Assembly (NCBI RefSeq): GCF_005144795.1
Contig: NZ_SWFJ01000005.1
Location: 87,265-151,264, forward strand
Origin: Streptococcus mitis
Lineage (GTDB): Bacteria; Bacillota; Bacilli; Lactobacillales; Streptococcaceae
Reading direction: 5' to 3'
Length of the DNA: 64,000 nucleotides
The notes under the pieces are model-generated. The model did not search any database, had not been told where the DNA came from, and worked only from the letters and a program-made list of their open reading frames with translations. Position 1 is the stretch's first letter. Each line of letters starts with the position of its first letter. Below, in pieces: positions 49,107 to 59,006 of this stretch. A program made the position numbers and the translations under genes.

Positions 49107-50657
49107 CTACAACAATAAATCTTTTACTTTCCCAATTTCACTTTTTGGAATAACTAGGTGAATCATATCTCCGAGATACATTCTGGTTGAACCGTTAACG
49201 GTTTGGCTTTTACCGTTATGGACTTGGGTGGTGATGAGTACGTTATGTGGTAAGTTGAGTTCGTGTACTTGTTTTCCTGCTATTTTATCTGAAACTGGGA
49301 TTTCAATAAGTGTGACTTCTCCTTCATCTGTTGCTTCTTCTGGTAGCATTTTTTCCAACATAGCTTCATAGACTGGGGCACCCTTGAGTAAATCCATGAT
49401 AATATAGGCAACCAAGGTCACTAATCCAAGTGGCATGAGGTTGCGAATATCTCCTACCATTTCAGTTACGAGTATCATTGCAGTTAAGGGAGCCTTGGAT
49501 ATTGCTCCAAAATAGCCACTCATTCCCAGAATGACAAAGATAGGAAACTGCTCTTGACTAACAAGTCCAAGATTGACACAAATAACACCAACTAGGGCAC
49601 CAAGTAAGGACCCAAGCGCCAAAATTGGTAGGAAAATTCCTCCTGGAAGCCCACTTCCATAACTAATCATACTCCAAACAAAACGAATCAAAAAGTAAGC
49701 TAATAGAACTTGAAAACTAAAATCTTGCTCAGTTAGGGAAAGAACAAGTTGATTTCCACCACCAAGGATTTGAGGTAAGAAAATTCCCACTGGTATGATG
49801 AGAATGAAGGCCAGAATTGGATAATAAGCTCTATCCAAACGGATTTTTTGACCTATCCAGTCATAAACTCTACCGACATTGAGTACAGCTTTTTCATAGA
49901 GAAAACCAGAAAGTCCTAGAAAAATTCCCATAAGGAGGTAAATCCAATACTGATCAAGTGTCATGAGAGGGATGTTATCTGGCATATCCAGTACGGGTGT
50001 TAGGCCAAATATGAGCAGTGAGACAAAGTTTGCTACGAGACTAGCTGCGAGAGTAGATACCCAGAAAAAGCGTGAAAAATGATGATAAACTTCTTCTACC
50101 ACAAAGAGAAGTCCTGCAATCGGTGCATTAAAGGCTGCAGCTAGTCCTGCAGCTGCACCACTAGCAATCAAGGAACGTTCCTCTACTGGACTGGATTTGA
50201 GCCACTTGGCAATACCTTTTCCACCAACTGCTCCAAGTTGAATACTGGGTCCCTCACGCCCCAGCATGAGTCCACTGGCAATGGCAAGAATTCCTAGCAC
50301 ATATTTTTTCCAAAGAACGCCCCACCAGTTGAGGGTCATGAGGCCTTTCAGTTCGGCTTCGACTTGAGGGATTCCTGAGCCTTTGATATCTTTTTCTGAA
50401 CGTGTCAGTTTAGCACTAATCCAGCAGATGAGTACGTAAAATAAAACCAGTATAAAAAGATTGCGCACTAGGTGCGCTTGATCTTGATAAAGTCCTTGTA
50501 TCAGGTGGAAGCCTTTTTCGATTGAAAACCGAAAAGATCCAACGATGATTCCAACGACGAGACCGACAATGATTCCTCGTCCAACTTGGGATAATATGGT
50601 GCTTGAGGCAAAGGCAAATTCTTTCTTGGAACTGAGTGTTTCTGACTGTTCCTCCAT
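49107..50657 (-). CDS. clcA: ClC-family H+/Cl- exchange transporter with C-terminal TrkA_C domain
   Basis: A membrane antiporter of 516 residues. Filter motifs are GSGIPQVEAEL and GREGPSIQLGA, the second holding the gating Glu typical of exchangers, and GSGLPGGIFLPILALG. About 440-516 is a cytosolic TrkA_C/RCK_C ligand-binding domain, which suggests gating by a nucleotide or ion. The start is the second ATG (50657), correctly spaced from GAAGGA, not 50663. Starts 17 bases after the rnhB stop, so rbgA-rnhB-clcA form one minus-strand unit. Confidence 0.93.
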   Translation of the reverse strand: MEEQSETLSSKKEFAFASSTILSQVGRGIIVGLVVGIIVGSFRFSIEKGFHLIQGLYQDQAHLVRNLFILVLFYVLICWISAKLTRSEKDIKGSGIPQVEAELKGLMTLNWWGVLWKKYVLGILAIASGLMLGREGPSIQLGAVGGKGIAKWLKSSPVEERSLIASGAAAGLAAAFNAPIAGLLFVVEEVYHHFSRFFWVSTLAASLVANFVSLLIFGLTPVLDMPDNIPLMTLDQYWIYLLMGIFLGLSGFLYEKAVLNVGRVYDWIGQKIRLDRAYYPILAFILIIPVGIFLPQILGGGNQLVLSLTEQDFSFQVLLAYFLIRFVWSMISYGSGLPGGIFLPILALGSLLGALVGVICVNLGLVSQEQFPIFVILGMSGYFGAISKAPLTAMILVTEMVGDIRNLMPLGLVTLVAYIIMDLLKGAPVYEAMLEKMLPEEATDEGEVTLIEIPVSDKIAGKQVHELNLPHNVLITTQVHNGKSQTVNGSTRMYLGDMIHLVIPKSEIGKVKDLLL

Positions 50658-50673
50658 AATCATTCCTTCTAAC

Positions 50674-51453
50674 TTAACTTTCTTTTTCTCCTGAAACCAG
50701 TGATTTTACGGGTTCAAAACTGGTTCGGTGAATTGGGGTAACTCCTAGCTTTTCCAGTCCTTCTAGGTGTTTAGCAGTTCCATATCCTGCATTAGCAGTA
50801 AAATCATAGCCAGGGAACTGCTGATCGTATTCCTTCATCAATTCATCACGTGTCACCTTGGCTACTATAGAAGCTGCTGCAATTGAGAGGGAATTAGCAT
50901 CGCCTTTGATGATGGAGGTTTGTGAAATTGGTAACTCCAGTTTCATGGCATCTATCAAAAGGTGCTCTGGTTGAGGACTGAGCTGGGAGATTGCTTCCTG
51001 CATGGCTAGTTTGGTCGCTTCATAGATATTGACTTGATCGATAACCTGATTATCCATAACTCCAATGCCGATTGACAAGGCTTGGTCTTGGACAGCTTGG
51101 AAAATTTCCAGATGTTTCTTTTTAGGAATTTTCTTGCTGTCGTTGAGACCTCTAATTTTACAATTTTTAGGTAAAATAACGGCTGCAGCGACTACAGGTC
51201 CAGCCAGAGGACCACGGCCGACCTCATCAACACCAGCAATTAAGGTCAATCCTTGCTTATACAGTTCTTTTTCGTAGGAAAGCATGGATTCCAAACGAAG
51301 CACCTCATCCAATTCAGCCTGAATGGCTTTTTTACGCTTGCTGATTTCCTTTTGAACTCCAGAGCGATTATCTTTTTCGAGTTCTAAAAAGATAGGGCTA
51401 TCTATGTATTTGACCGTTTCAAGGAGCTCTTTGATTTCTTTAATCGTCGCCAT
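50674..51453 (-). CDS. rnhB: Ribonuclease HII
   Basis: Removes RNA, including single misincorporated ribonucleotides, from DNA. The catalytic core is [21 protein letters not shown] with the acidic DE pair, [10 protein letters not shown], and the later LLIDAMKL. A helical N-terminal extension (about 70 residues) is usual in Firmicutes. Start taken as [10 protein letters not shown] (259 residues). It overlaps the end of rbgA by 14 bases. Confidence 0.95.
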   Translation of the reverse strand: MATIKEIKELLETVKYIDSPIFLELEKDNRSGVQKEISKRKKAIQAELDEVLRLESMLSYEKELYKQGLTLIAGVDEVGRGPLAGPVVAAAVILPKNCKIRGLNDSKKIPKKKHLEIFQAVQDQALSIGIGVMDNQVIDQVNIYEATKLAMQEAISQLSPQPEHLLIDAMKLELPISQTSIIKGDANSLSIAAASIVAKVTRDELMKEYDQQFPGYDFTANAGYGTAKHLEGLEKLGVTPIHRTSFEPVKSLVSGEKES

Positions 51454-52291
51454 CGAGGTCATCCAATGTATCTAAGGTATAGTTACCAAGTTTGCCATCG
51501 CGGACTTCCTTCACGAAGAGACTGTAAAAGCGGTCATAGTCGTCACGGAAACCGAGGGCGCGGGTCATATCCATAATGATAACAGGTGCTTCTTCTTCAA
51601 TTTTCATTTGTTTGAAGCGTTCAGCCAACTTTTCTGGATAATGTTCTTTGAAATAATTGAGGCCAAAAATAGTTACCTCATCCATAGGAAGCAACTGGTC
51701 TTTGATAGCTCCTGTTAATGCCAACTTAAGCGCAACAGTTTCATCCTCAAACTTAGGCCAGAGAATCCCTGGTGTATCCAAGATTTCCAGGTCTTTATTG
51801 GTTTTAAGCCATTGTTGCCCTTTGGTCACACCTGGCTTGTTACCGACAACAGCAATTTTCTTACCAGCCAAACGGTTCATGAGAGTTGATTTACCAGCAT
51901 TGGGAATCCCAATAATCATGGTACGCAAGGTTTCAATCTTGATACCGCGTTCCTTCTGGCGTGTAATCTTATCCGCCATGAGTTTTTTTGCCGCATCTGT
52001 TACAACTTTTACAGTCACTTGCTCTTTGGAGTTGATAGCAAGAGTCTGAATTCCTTGTGATTCAAAATACTGACGCCATTCCTTTGTCATTGCTGGATCG
52101 GCCAAGTCCGCCTTGTTTAAAATCAAGAGTTTTGGTTTGTCACCAACAATCTTGGTTAACATAGGATTTTGACTAGATAGAGGCAAGCGTGCATCCACCA
52201 AAATCGTCACAAAATCAACAAATTTTAAATTTTCCTGAACCTGTCGACGTGCTTTAGACATGTGACCAGGAAACCATTGAATAGTAGCCAT
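51440..52291 (-). CDS. rbgA: Ribosome biogenesis GTPase RbgA (YlqF)
   Basis: Needed for late 50S assembly. A circularly permuted GTPase of 283 residues: G4 (LNKADLAD) precedes G1 ([14 protein letters not shown]) and G3 (DTPGILWPK), and a C-terminal RNA-binding domain ends it. The start at [11 protein letters not shown] follows AAAGGA. The longer frame from 52315 lacks support. A 113-base leader with a long hairpin precedes it. Confidence 0.96.
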   Translation of the reverse strand: MATIQWFPGHMSKARRQVQENLKFVDFVTILVDARLPLSSQNPMLTKIVGDKPKLLILNKADLADPAMTKEWRQYFESQGIQTLAINSKEQVTVKVVTDAAKKLMADKITRQKERGIKIETLRTMIIGIPNAGKSTLMNRLAGKKIAVVGNKPGVTKGQQWLKTNKDLEILDTPGILWPKFEDETVALKLALTGAIKDQLLPMDEVTIFGLNYFKEHYPEKLAERFKQMKIEEEAPVIIMDMTRALGFRDDYDRFYSLFVKEVRDGKLGNYTLDTLDDLDGDD

Positions 52292-52345
52292 TGAGTTTTT
52301 TTCCTTTCGTAGCAAGGGTTTAGAGTCCCTATTTTATTTTACTAT

Positions 52346-52377
52346 TGTTTGAACATAAAATGAATGATGTTCAAACA
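52346..52377 (-). other. Long perfect hairpin in the rbgA leader
   Basis: TGTTTGAACAT-N10-ATGTTCAAACA: 11-base perfect arms, inside the predicted 5' leader of rbgA. There is no T tract. Could be an RNA control element or a protein operator. Confidence 0.6.
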
Positions 52378-52410
52378 GTTCTTGTTTTATGACATAGAAA
52401 TCTAATTTAT

Positions 52411-52439
52411 ATTATATCATGACTTCTTTATTTTGTCTG
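52411..52439 (-). promoter_or_regulatory. Promoter of rbgA-rnhB-clcA
   Basis: Minus strand CAGACA, a 17-base spacer and TATAAT extended by TGA, with +1 near 52404. Confidence 0.72.
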
Positions 52440-52564
52440 CTCTTGTTTCCAGATTAAGAAACTTTTAAATTCGATTAAAATTCCAATCTTTTGCTATTCA
52501 CTCATTTATCTTTCTACAAAACTGCAACGTAATGAAAAACTGCCAATGCTTATTTTCCCCATAC

Positions 52565-52593
52565 TTGACTTTTTCTATGTTTTTTTGTAAGAT
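52565..52593 (+). promoter_or_regulatory. Promoter of the toxin-antitoxin operon
   Basis: TTGACT, a 17-base spacer and TAAGAT, with predicted +1 about 52600. Confidence 0.75.
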
Positions 52594-52596
52594 ATG

Positions 52597-52616
52597 TGTA
52601 ATACAACAGCATTACA
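52597..52616. promoter_or_regulatory. Inverted repeat over the toxin-antitoxin +1 (likely autoregulatory operator)
   Basis: TGTAAT-N8-ATTACA covers the predicted transcription start and ends just before the AAGGAG ribosome site. This is where an antitoxin-toxin complex would repress. Confidence 0.6.
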
Positions 52617-52628
52617 AGGAGAAATACT

Positions 52629-52916
52629 ATGTCAACACTTACACGAGACCGAGTTTATAACTTCCGAGTCAATAACCAACTATTCGAAGAAGCAAAAAAT
52701 ATTCTAGAAAGCAAAAACATCAGCCTTTCAGATGCTCTCAACCTTTTTGTAGAACAAATCGTCCTTGAAAAAGGTCTCCCAATTAAGACAGCCGACCAAC
52801 TCAAAGCAGAAGTCTTCCTAGGCGAACTCAAAGCAGAACTAGATAAAGGCTACCAAGACATCATCGAAGGACGTCTCTACGACGCAGACGAGGTCTTTTC
52901 AAAGTATGGACTATAA
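52629..52916 (+). CDS. RelB/DinJ-family antitoxin
   Basis: A 95-residue protein with an N-terminal ribbon-helix-helix DNA-binding region (TRDRVYNFRVNNQLFEEAKNILESKNISLSDALNLFVEQIV) and a charged C-terminal part (about 58-95) expected to wrap the toxin. ACAAGGAG precedes the ATG. The toxin starts within its last codons, so antitoxin is made first. In plus orientation among minus-strand genes, consistent with an inserted module. Confidence 0.88.
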   Translation: MSTLTRDRVYNFRVNNQLFEEAKNILESKNISLSDALNLFVEQIVLEKGLPIKTADQLKAEVFLGELKAELDKGYQDIIEGRLYDADEVFSKYGL

Positions 52917-53247
52917 AGTACGCTTTACAGAACAAGCTAGACAAGACTTAGACGGTATTTTCATCTATTACTCCACAGAGTTCAGTGAAAACATAGCCAA
53001 GAAAGTCATCACTCGCCTCCAACAAACCAGCAACCTACTCATGTTCTCACCAGAGGGGGGTATTAACTTTGATCATAAAATCGGATACTCCCTCTATCCA
53101 GGAAACACGCTCAGAATGATTGTCTCTAAACAATACCTACTCTTTTACCTCATTCATGAAAAAGAAGTCCATATCCTGAGAATTATCAATTCACGCACCG
53201 ACTACCTAAACCAACTCGACCACCTCTTTCAACATATCCAAGACTGA
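52906..53247 (+). CDS. RelE/ParE-superfamily toxin
   Basis: A 113-residue protein of the RelE/ParE fold (VRFTEQARQDLDGIFIYYSTEF at the start; LRMIVSKQYLLFYLIHEKEVHILRIINSR strands at the end). It overlaps the antitoxin by 11 bases. RelE-type (ribosome-dependent mRNA cleavage) and ParE-type (gyrase) toxins share this fold. The YYSTEFSENIA helix and long N-terminal helical hairpin look more ParE-like, but I cannot decide. A terminator stem begins at its stop codon. Confidence 0.87.
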   Translation: MDYKVRFTEQARQDLDGIFIYYSTEFSENIAKKVITRLQQTSNLLMFSPEGGINFDHKIGYSLYPGNTLRMIVSKQYLLFYLIHEKEVHILRIINSRTDYLNQLDHLFQHIQD

Positions 53248-53269
53248 GAAGTAAGCTCTCAGTCTTTTT
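53240..53269 (+). terminator. Terminator of the toxin-antitoxin operon
   Basis: AAGACTGAGA / TCTCAGTCTT, a perfect 10-base stem followed by TTT, overlapping the toxin stop codon. Confidence 0.88.
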
Positions 53270-53270
53270 A

Positions 53271-53457
53271 TCTACTGCAAATCGCTTGCAGATGAAAAAT
53301 CATAAACAAGAATTTTTTATAATAAAATGAAATAAAATATGAACAAATCAATTTCTAATAATATTTTAGAAGGCACACTGTATTATTCTAACTTCAATCT
53401 TTTGTATTACTAAGGTGCAATACTTTTTACGAGGTTCTTATGTCCTCTTCTTGTTTC
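53271..53457. other. AT-rich gap between the toxin gene and the zmp terminator
   Basis: No gene seen. It holds a short inverted repeat CTGCAA-N5-TTGCAG at about 53275-53291 and otherwise AT-rich sequence. Confidence 0.5.
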
Positions 53458-53537
53458 AATTGACTATAAAACAAAACCACACAATGTTTCTTTCAGCTTA
53501 ATTGAGTATAAAACTGAAATTATCACTGTGTGGTTTT
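53458..53537 (-). terminator. Compound hairpin with direct repeats downstream of zmp
   Basis: Arms AAAACCACACA (53473-53483) and TGTGTGGTTTT (53527-53537) enclose a second stem (TTTCAG / CTGAAA). A near-identical 15-base direct repeat (AATTGACTATAAAAC / AATTGAGTATAAAAC, at 53458 and 53500) is woven in. On the minus strand it lies about 50 bases after the zmp stop and ends in TTTTGTTTT, so it probably terminates iga-zmp. Confidence 0.65.
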
Positions 53538-53589
53538 ATTTTGAAGCTAGTTTTTGCCCAACATCATATTAAGTAGCAATTTGTTATAT

Positions 53590-56500
53590 TCATTTAAACA
53601 AAGGATTAAAGAAACCATCTGTATTTTTTAGTAGGGCTTTGAATACTTTGGATTTCAAGTCCACTGTATTTTTGAAATGATCTTTAATTTTCGGATCTGA
53701 CATTCCCTCCAGATCTTTGCGAACTGCTTTATCAAATAAAGTGCGTAACTCATCATAGTTGCTAATATGGGTTCCATCAATATCGATAGCCTCAAAACCT
53801 TTCTTAGCTTTAACAAGAATTTCCCCGTACCAATGTCTCTTCCACTCTTCAAGGGTTTTAAAGTTTCCTTGCGATACTTTATTAATTATTAGCTTATCGC
53901 TTAGTAAACCATGGTTGTTTTTATCTGCTTCTGTTTTGTATTTATTGGATACATAACTGATAAAGCCATTTTCATAACCATAATAGCCCCACATACGGAA
54001 AGCATTATGCTTAAATGATAATGAACCAGGTGCACCATCACTCGTATTTCCACCGTAAATACCAGCCATCATATTGACATTCACGTAAGCTGAGTTTGGA
54101 GTGAAATCCTCTGGACGATAAATTCCATCCCCTGGATTTCCATGTTTTGTCATAAAATTATTATCGATTAAATCATTGATGCTTGATAACTTTTTAGCTT
54201 TTTCTTCTTCATTCAAATCACGAACTTTATCCCATTGATTCGGCGCTTTGAGCTTATTCAAATTGTCAATAGTCCGTATTGCCTTGTCAACTTTCTTGAA
54301 CCACTTCGTATTAATATCTGGTACCCCTGATTCTAGAACTGCATCTGCTTCTAGATGATCTAGCATCATTAGTGCTTCATTATAGTTTTTCATATATCGA
54401 TCGATGTCTTCACGAGTTTGAAGCTTATCAGGATTATAATTGTACCATTGGTCACCATCATTTTCACGATGATAGGCCATGTTAAGACCTAGAGCACCAT
54501 ATTCACCGTTACCTGTAGATTTATCAGGTGTTTGCAACATACCTTGAGCATATGCTTCAACGTCGGTGCCTTCACGATGACTATTTCCTCCAAAATATAA
54601 CATACGGTCATTGACGTGTGTTGTTTCATGTGTAAAGGCTGAAATACCAAACGGACTAATCATATCTGTCACCATAAACAAGACCTTGTCATCATTATTT
54701 GGATTAGTGAATATTGAAGCCATAGCGCCCATACGTCCGTCTCTATCATGGTGTCGCCATGTTGGACCATATAATTCACGAATTGGGGCTACAGGGTTAC
54801 CTTTACTGTCAAATCCTCGACGACCTACAGGAGAACCATTGTAGGTTTGATTATCCCAAACAGGTGTTGGAACCATATTTTGACTCTTGAGCAATCTATC
54901 TCGTACACTTGGTAATGCTAAACGTGACCAGAAGTCAAGGTAAGTTTGTTGTGCATGTGCAACCTTATCAATTTCTTTTTTGAATTCATTTCTAGCTTCT
55001 TCTGTATGTTTACCATATTTCTCAAATGAACTATAAGCCATTGTATTATATGTTGAAATTAAGAACATATGAGCTTTCTTCAAGTTGAGCAACGGTAAAA
55101 TCATACGTCCATGAACACTGTTATCTAAACCATCGAACACACGATGACGTTTATCTTTCAACTCTGTATTTGTTGTCTTAGGTTCTGAAACATAAACATT
55201 TTTAGCAGAATGGATAAACCAATCGTTAATATCTTTATCCTCAGTGAACAAACGCATGTTGTATTCTAAGAAGTTACGTAAATTACCTTTACCAGTGTTA
55301 CCTGAGATGATTTCACGGTAAGCATCTTGAGTCCGATCACCCTTCAAGTTCTTTTCACTCGAACCGATGTTGATGAGTCTGTCAATAACACTTGGTGTCT
55401 TACCATAAAAGTCAGGTTTAAACATCATGATGTTTTTTATACTCATGTCACCGTATTTGATATCATAGTAACGATTGAGATAAGTCAGAGCCATCATGAT
55501 TTTAGCTTTATTGGTTTCTACTTTCTTGAGAAGTGCTTTTATCGCAGCTTCATCACCATTCAATTGATGGTCTTCGTTTTCAACAATAGCTTTAACTAGT
55601 TTGTCAAGATTTTCTTTCACGTCCGCAAAGCTTTCTTCAAAGAATAAATCTTTAATATAACCATTCTTACGTTCATCCGAATTAGCATTAGGATCTCTAG
55701 ATGTATCTCGTTTATCCATCAAGGAACGGACTTCTTGTGAAATCAATTCTACACTTGATAATTGAGCTTTAACATCAGCAATCAATTTATCACGATTTTT
55801 AACAACCATATTCGGTGTATAGACAACATCACCAAGACCAGATACGCTATATTCACGCACTTGTTGGACTTTAGAATCCTTGAGTGTGACCCCCATTTCT
55901 TCTTTTGTACCATCTGCATAGTGAATCATTATTTTATCGATATCCGATAAATCGGTCACGAATTGACCATCCTTCATCCCCGTAACAGAAAGGACTTCTT
56001 TCTTAGCTAAGTTTGAATCTTCTGCAAGTTTGTTACCTTGGTTGACAATCCATTCTTTGTTATAAAATGGTTGAAGTTTCTCAATATTACGATAAGCCAA
56101 ATCACGTTCGGATTTGTAGTCTTGAGTTGATTTGTATTCCTCTGATTTTGGTGCTGTACGGTTAAGCGTATCTTCAGGAAGAGCACTAATTTCAAATCCA
56201 CTAGCTGTTATATTGTACCCTGTAATTTTCTTATTAGCTTCTTCTAAACTAATTTCTTTAACACGTTTAGAACGTTGATATGAAGAGGCTCCTGTACTCA
56301 TATCACGAACAACGAAATCATTTTCAAGTCTATTACCTGAGAAGTAACCACCTTCGTCATCTATATTTCTTGAACCATAGAAGATCTCACCTTTAGAAAC
56401 TTTCACCATTGATACGTTATCTTCAATTTGCCCTAATACCCAGTTAGAACTGATAAACCCACCAACATCAACTGGATTATCAATGTCAATTGTACCTTTA

Positions 56501-58963
56501 GCAACTGAATGACGAACAGAACCCTCTTTTCCTACAGTGAAATTATCCATACCATTATCAGATTTCGCGACAAGTCCAGCAGCTCTAGCTCGTTTACCTG
56601 TGATTGTTACATCAGCATATGCTCTATCTAAGTTACCTTTCCAAATTTCACCAGCAATACCAGCTAAATTCCAATCACGATCACCAACAGCCTGCAATTT
56701 ACCGATAAATGCTACATTTCTTAACAGGCCACCACGATCAATCTTATTAACAATACCAGCAATACTATTGTTTCCAAGAATGCTACCAGTAACCTTGATA
56801 TTCTCAACTGTCGCATTTTTAACAGTCTTAGCAAGTGCTGAAATATCATTAATCCAAGGCATATTGATATTAACGTTTGCTAAGTTAATATTTTTAACTG
56901 AACCACCTTCGATACCACCGAATAATTGACGTTTCATGTTATGAATTGAATACTGGTTACCTTCTACACTGGTCAATGTACCTCTAAATGTCCCAGGTAC
57001 ATATTCTTTATTAGGCGTTGGTACATTTTCTGCATTCAAATCTGCACCAATTTTAAATGTACCGTTTTTATTAACATTCATAGCGTCTACTAAATCTTTA
57101 AAGTTATAGTAGACATTATCTTCTTTAGGATGGGGTTTTTCAATATAATGAACATACTTGTTACGAACCTTCGTTGGGTCTGTATGTTGAATCAAATCTT
57201 GCGCTTCAGCAGTGATTTTATAAAGTTTTTTACCTTCTTCTGTCACCTCTTCAATAGAGTCAACAGCTAAACGAGTTACCTTATTATCGCGACTAGTGAT
57301 TTTTAAGTACATTTTCTTCACATCTTCATCTGAAGGTTTTTCAGTCATGAAATCACTAGGTGTTTCAGTACCATCGTCATTTACCTTCACTAAATTAGTA
57401 GATGCGATATTTTTAATTTCAACTTTTTTTAACTCTAAACGTAAAGGTTTTTCATCCAATTTAGAAGTTTCATCACCTTCACCACGGTTGTAAGTCATTG
57501 TTGTTGCAATTTTATAATCTTTAAATAAATCCAAACCTTGAATAGCGTCTGTCAATTTTTCTTTAGATAAATCAACTCGCTTAACAACAGTGTCCCCATC
57601 TTTAATCTCAGCTATAATGCTCTTGATTTCAGCATTACCTGTATTTTCAAGAGTGTAATCCAATTTAGCTGAACGATCCATCGCATCTTCTGTAACCTTA
57701 TCTAAAGTCAAAGTTGGAGCAACTTTTGACGTATATTCTGGCAACTCAGCTTGAACTGCGGGTTCGCCTTTTTCAGTTACAACTGCTTCGGGTAAGGCTG
57801 GTTGAATCTCAGGTTCGCCTTTTTCAGTTACAACTGCTTCTGATAAGGTTGCTTGCACCTCAGGTTCTCCCTTTTCAGTGACTACAGCTTCGGGTAGGGC
57901 TTGTTGCACCTCAGGTTCGCCTTTTTCAGTTACAACTGCTTCTGATAAGGCTGTTTGTACTTCAGGCTCGCCTTTGTCGGTCACGACAGCTTCGGGTAAG
58001 GCTGCTTGCACCTCAGGTTCGCCTTTTTCAGTTACAACTGCTTCGGGTAAGGCTGGTTGAACTTCAGGTTCGCCTTTTTCAGTTACAACTGCTTCTGATA
58101 AGGCTGGTTGCACCTCAGGTTCTCCCTTTTCAGTTACTACAGCTTCGGGTAGGGCTTGTTGCACCTCAGGTTCGCCTTTTTCAGTTACTACAGCTTCTGA
58201 TAAGGCTGCTTGAACCTCAGGTTCTCCCTTTTCAGTGACTACAGCTGCTGGTAATTCTGGCTGAACTGCAGGTTCAACCTTTTCAGTGACTACTGCTTCG
58301 GGTAAGGCTGGTTGAACTTCAGGTTCGCCTTTGTCTGTCACGACTGCTTCTGGTAACGCTGGCTGAACTGCGGGTTCCCCCTTTTCAGTTACAACAGCTT
58401 CTGGTAAAGCTGTTGTAACTTCGGGTTCGCCTTTGTCTGTCATAACTTTGGATTGTTCAACTAGCGAAACCGATGAAACCGTTCTCTCATCAAATTCCAA
58501 GTAACCAACATATCTGTAACCAGAAATTTGCAACACACCATCACGTCCAGACTCATGGATGTTAGCATTCAAATTAAGTGCTGAAGTAGTTGATAGTGTA
58601 ACTAAACCTGTCGCCCCTACAATCAAAAATGTAGCTATTTTTTTATTTCTCTTATCTTTTGTAATAACTACAACAAGACTACCGATGGTCAATAAACCCA
58701 ATACAGTCATAATAGATTGTGATTGACCAGTATTTGGTAGTGCGTCTTTCTCATAAACCAAAGCATATGATTCTTTTGATTCGTCAGGTCTACCTTGTTT
58801 GAGTTGATCACGTTCAGTTTGTGTCAAATTACTATAATCCAAGTAATGATAAGTCGATGCACCAACAACTGACGGTGCAAATAAAAGACTCCCCAAGAAT
58901 ACCGAACCAACAATACCCTTTATTTTCCGAATGGAAAATCTATCTTTTTTTTAATAATGACAA
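53590..58963 (-). CDS. ZmpB/ZmpD-like M26 zinc metalloprotease, signal peptide out of frame at an A8 tract
   Basis: A large surface protease, about 1790 codons from the probable TTG start at 58963 behind GAGG. Reading that TTG, MSLLKK should run into DRFSIRKIKGIVGSVFLGSL (a YSIRK-type signal), but eight A residues (58945-58952) put it one base out and a stop follows. Seven A residues would restore it. The frame downstream is open from about 58950, and the first usable codon in it is a TTG at 58896, which lacks the signal start. Domains: signal, N-terminal LPNTG and two hydrophobic segments, fourteen 17-residue repeats (about 57731-58450), a G5-like/GLUG-rich middle, and the M26 catalytic domain with HETTH (54616-54630) and the third ligand Glu (54556-54558). 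Closest to ZmpB or ZmpD. 43 bases after iga, probably cotranscribed. Confidence 0.85.
57731..58450 (-). repeat. Fourteen tandem 51-bp (17-residue) repeats in zmp
   Basis: Unit EAVVTEKGEPEVQPALP with changes at few positions. Units 5-9 and 10-14 repeat the same ALS/ALP pattern, and the DNA block around 57891 recurs at 58146, giving a higher-order period of 255 bp. The same unit is found in iga. Confidence 0.9.
58945..58952 (-). other. A8 homopolymer causing the zmp frameshift
   Basis: Eight consecutive A residues on the minus strand within the fourth to seventh codon of zmp. Loss of one base joins the ribosome site and TTG start to the YSIRK signal frame. Confidence 0.75.
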
Positions 58964-59006
58964 TTGTAATCCTCTACCTTTACTTTTTATTTCCTAATAG
59001 CAAATA

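Noticed and set aside
54611..54844. Plus-strand open frame over the zmp catalytic region
   Set aside because: Shadow of the HETTH-containing M26 domain on the minus strand.
57731..58450. Regular short repeats resembling a CRISPR array
   Set aside because: Units are 51 bp, contiguous without spacers and encode a 17-residue protein repeat in frame; no cas genes.
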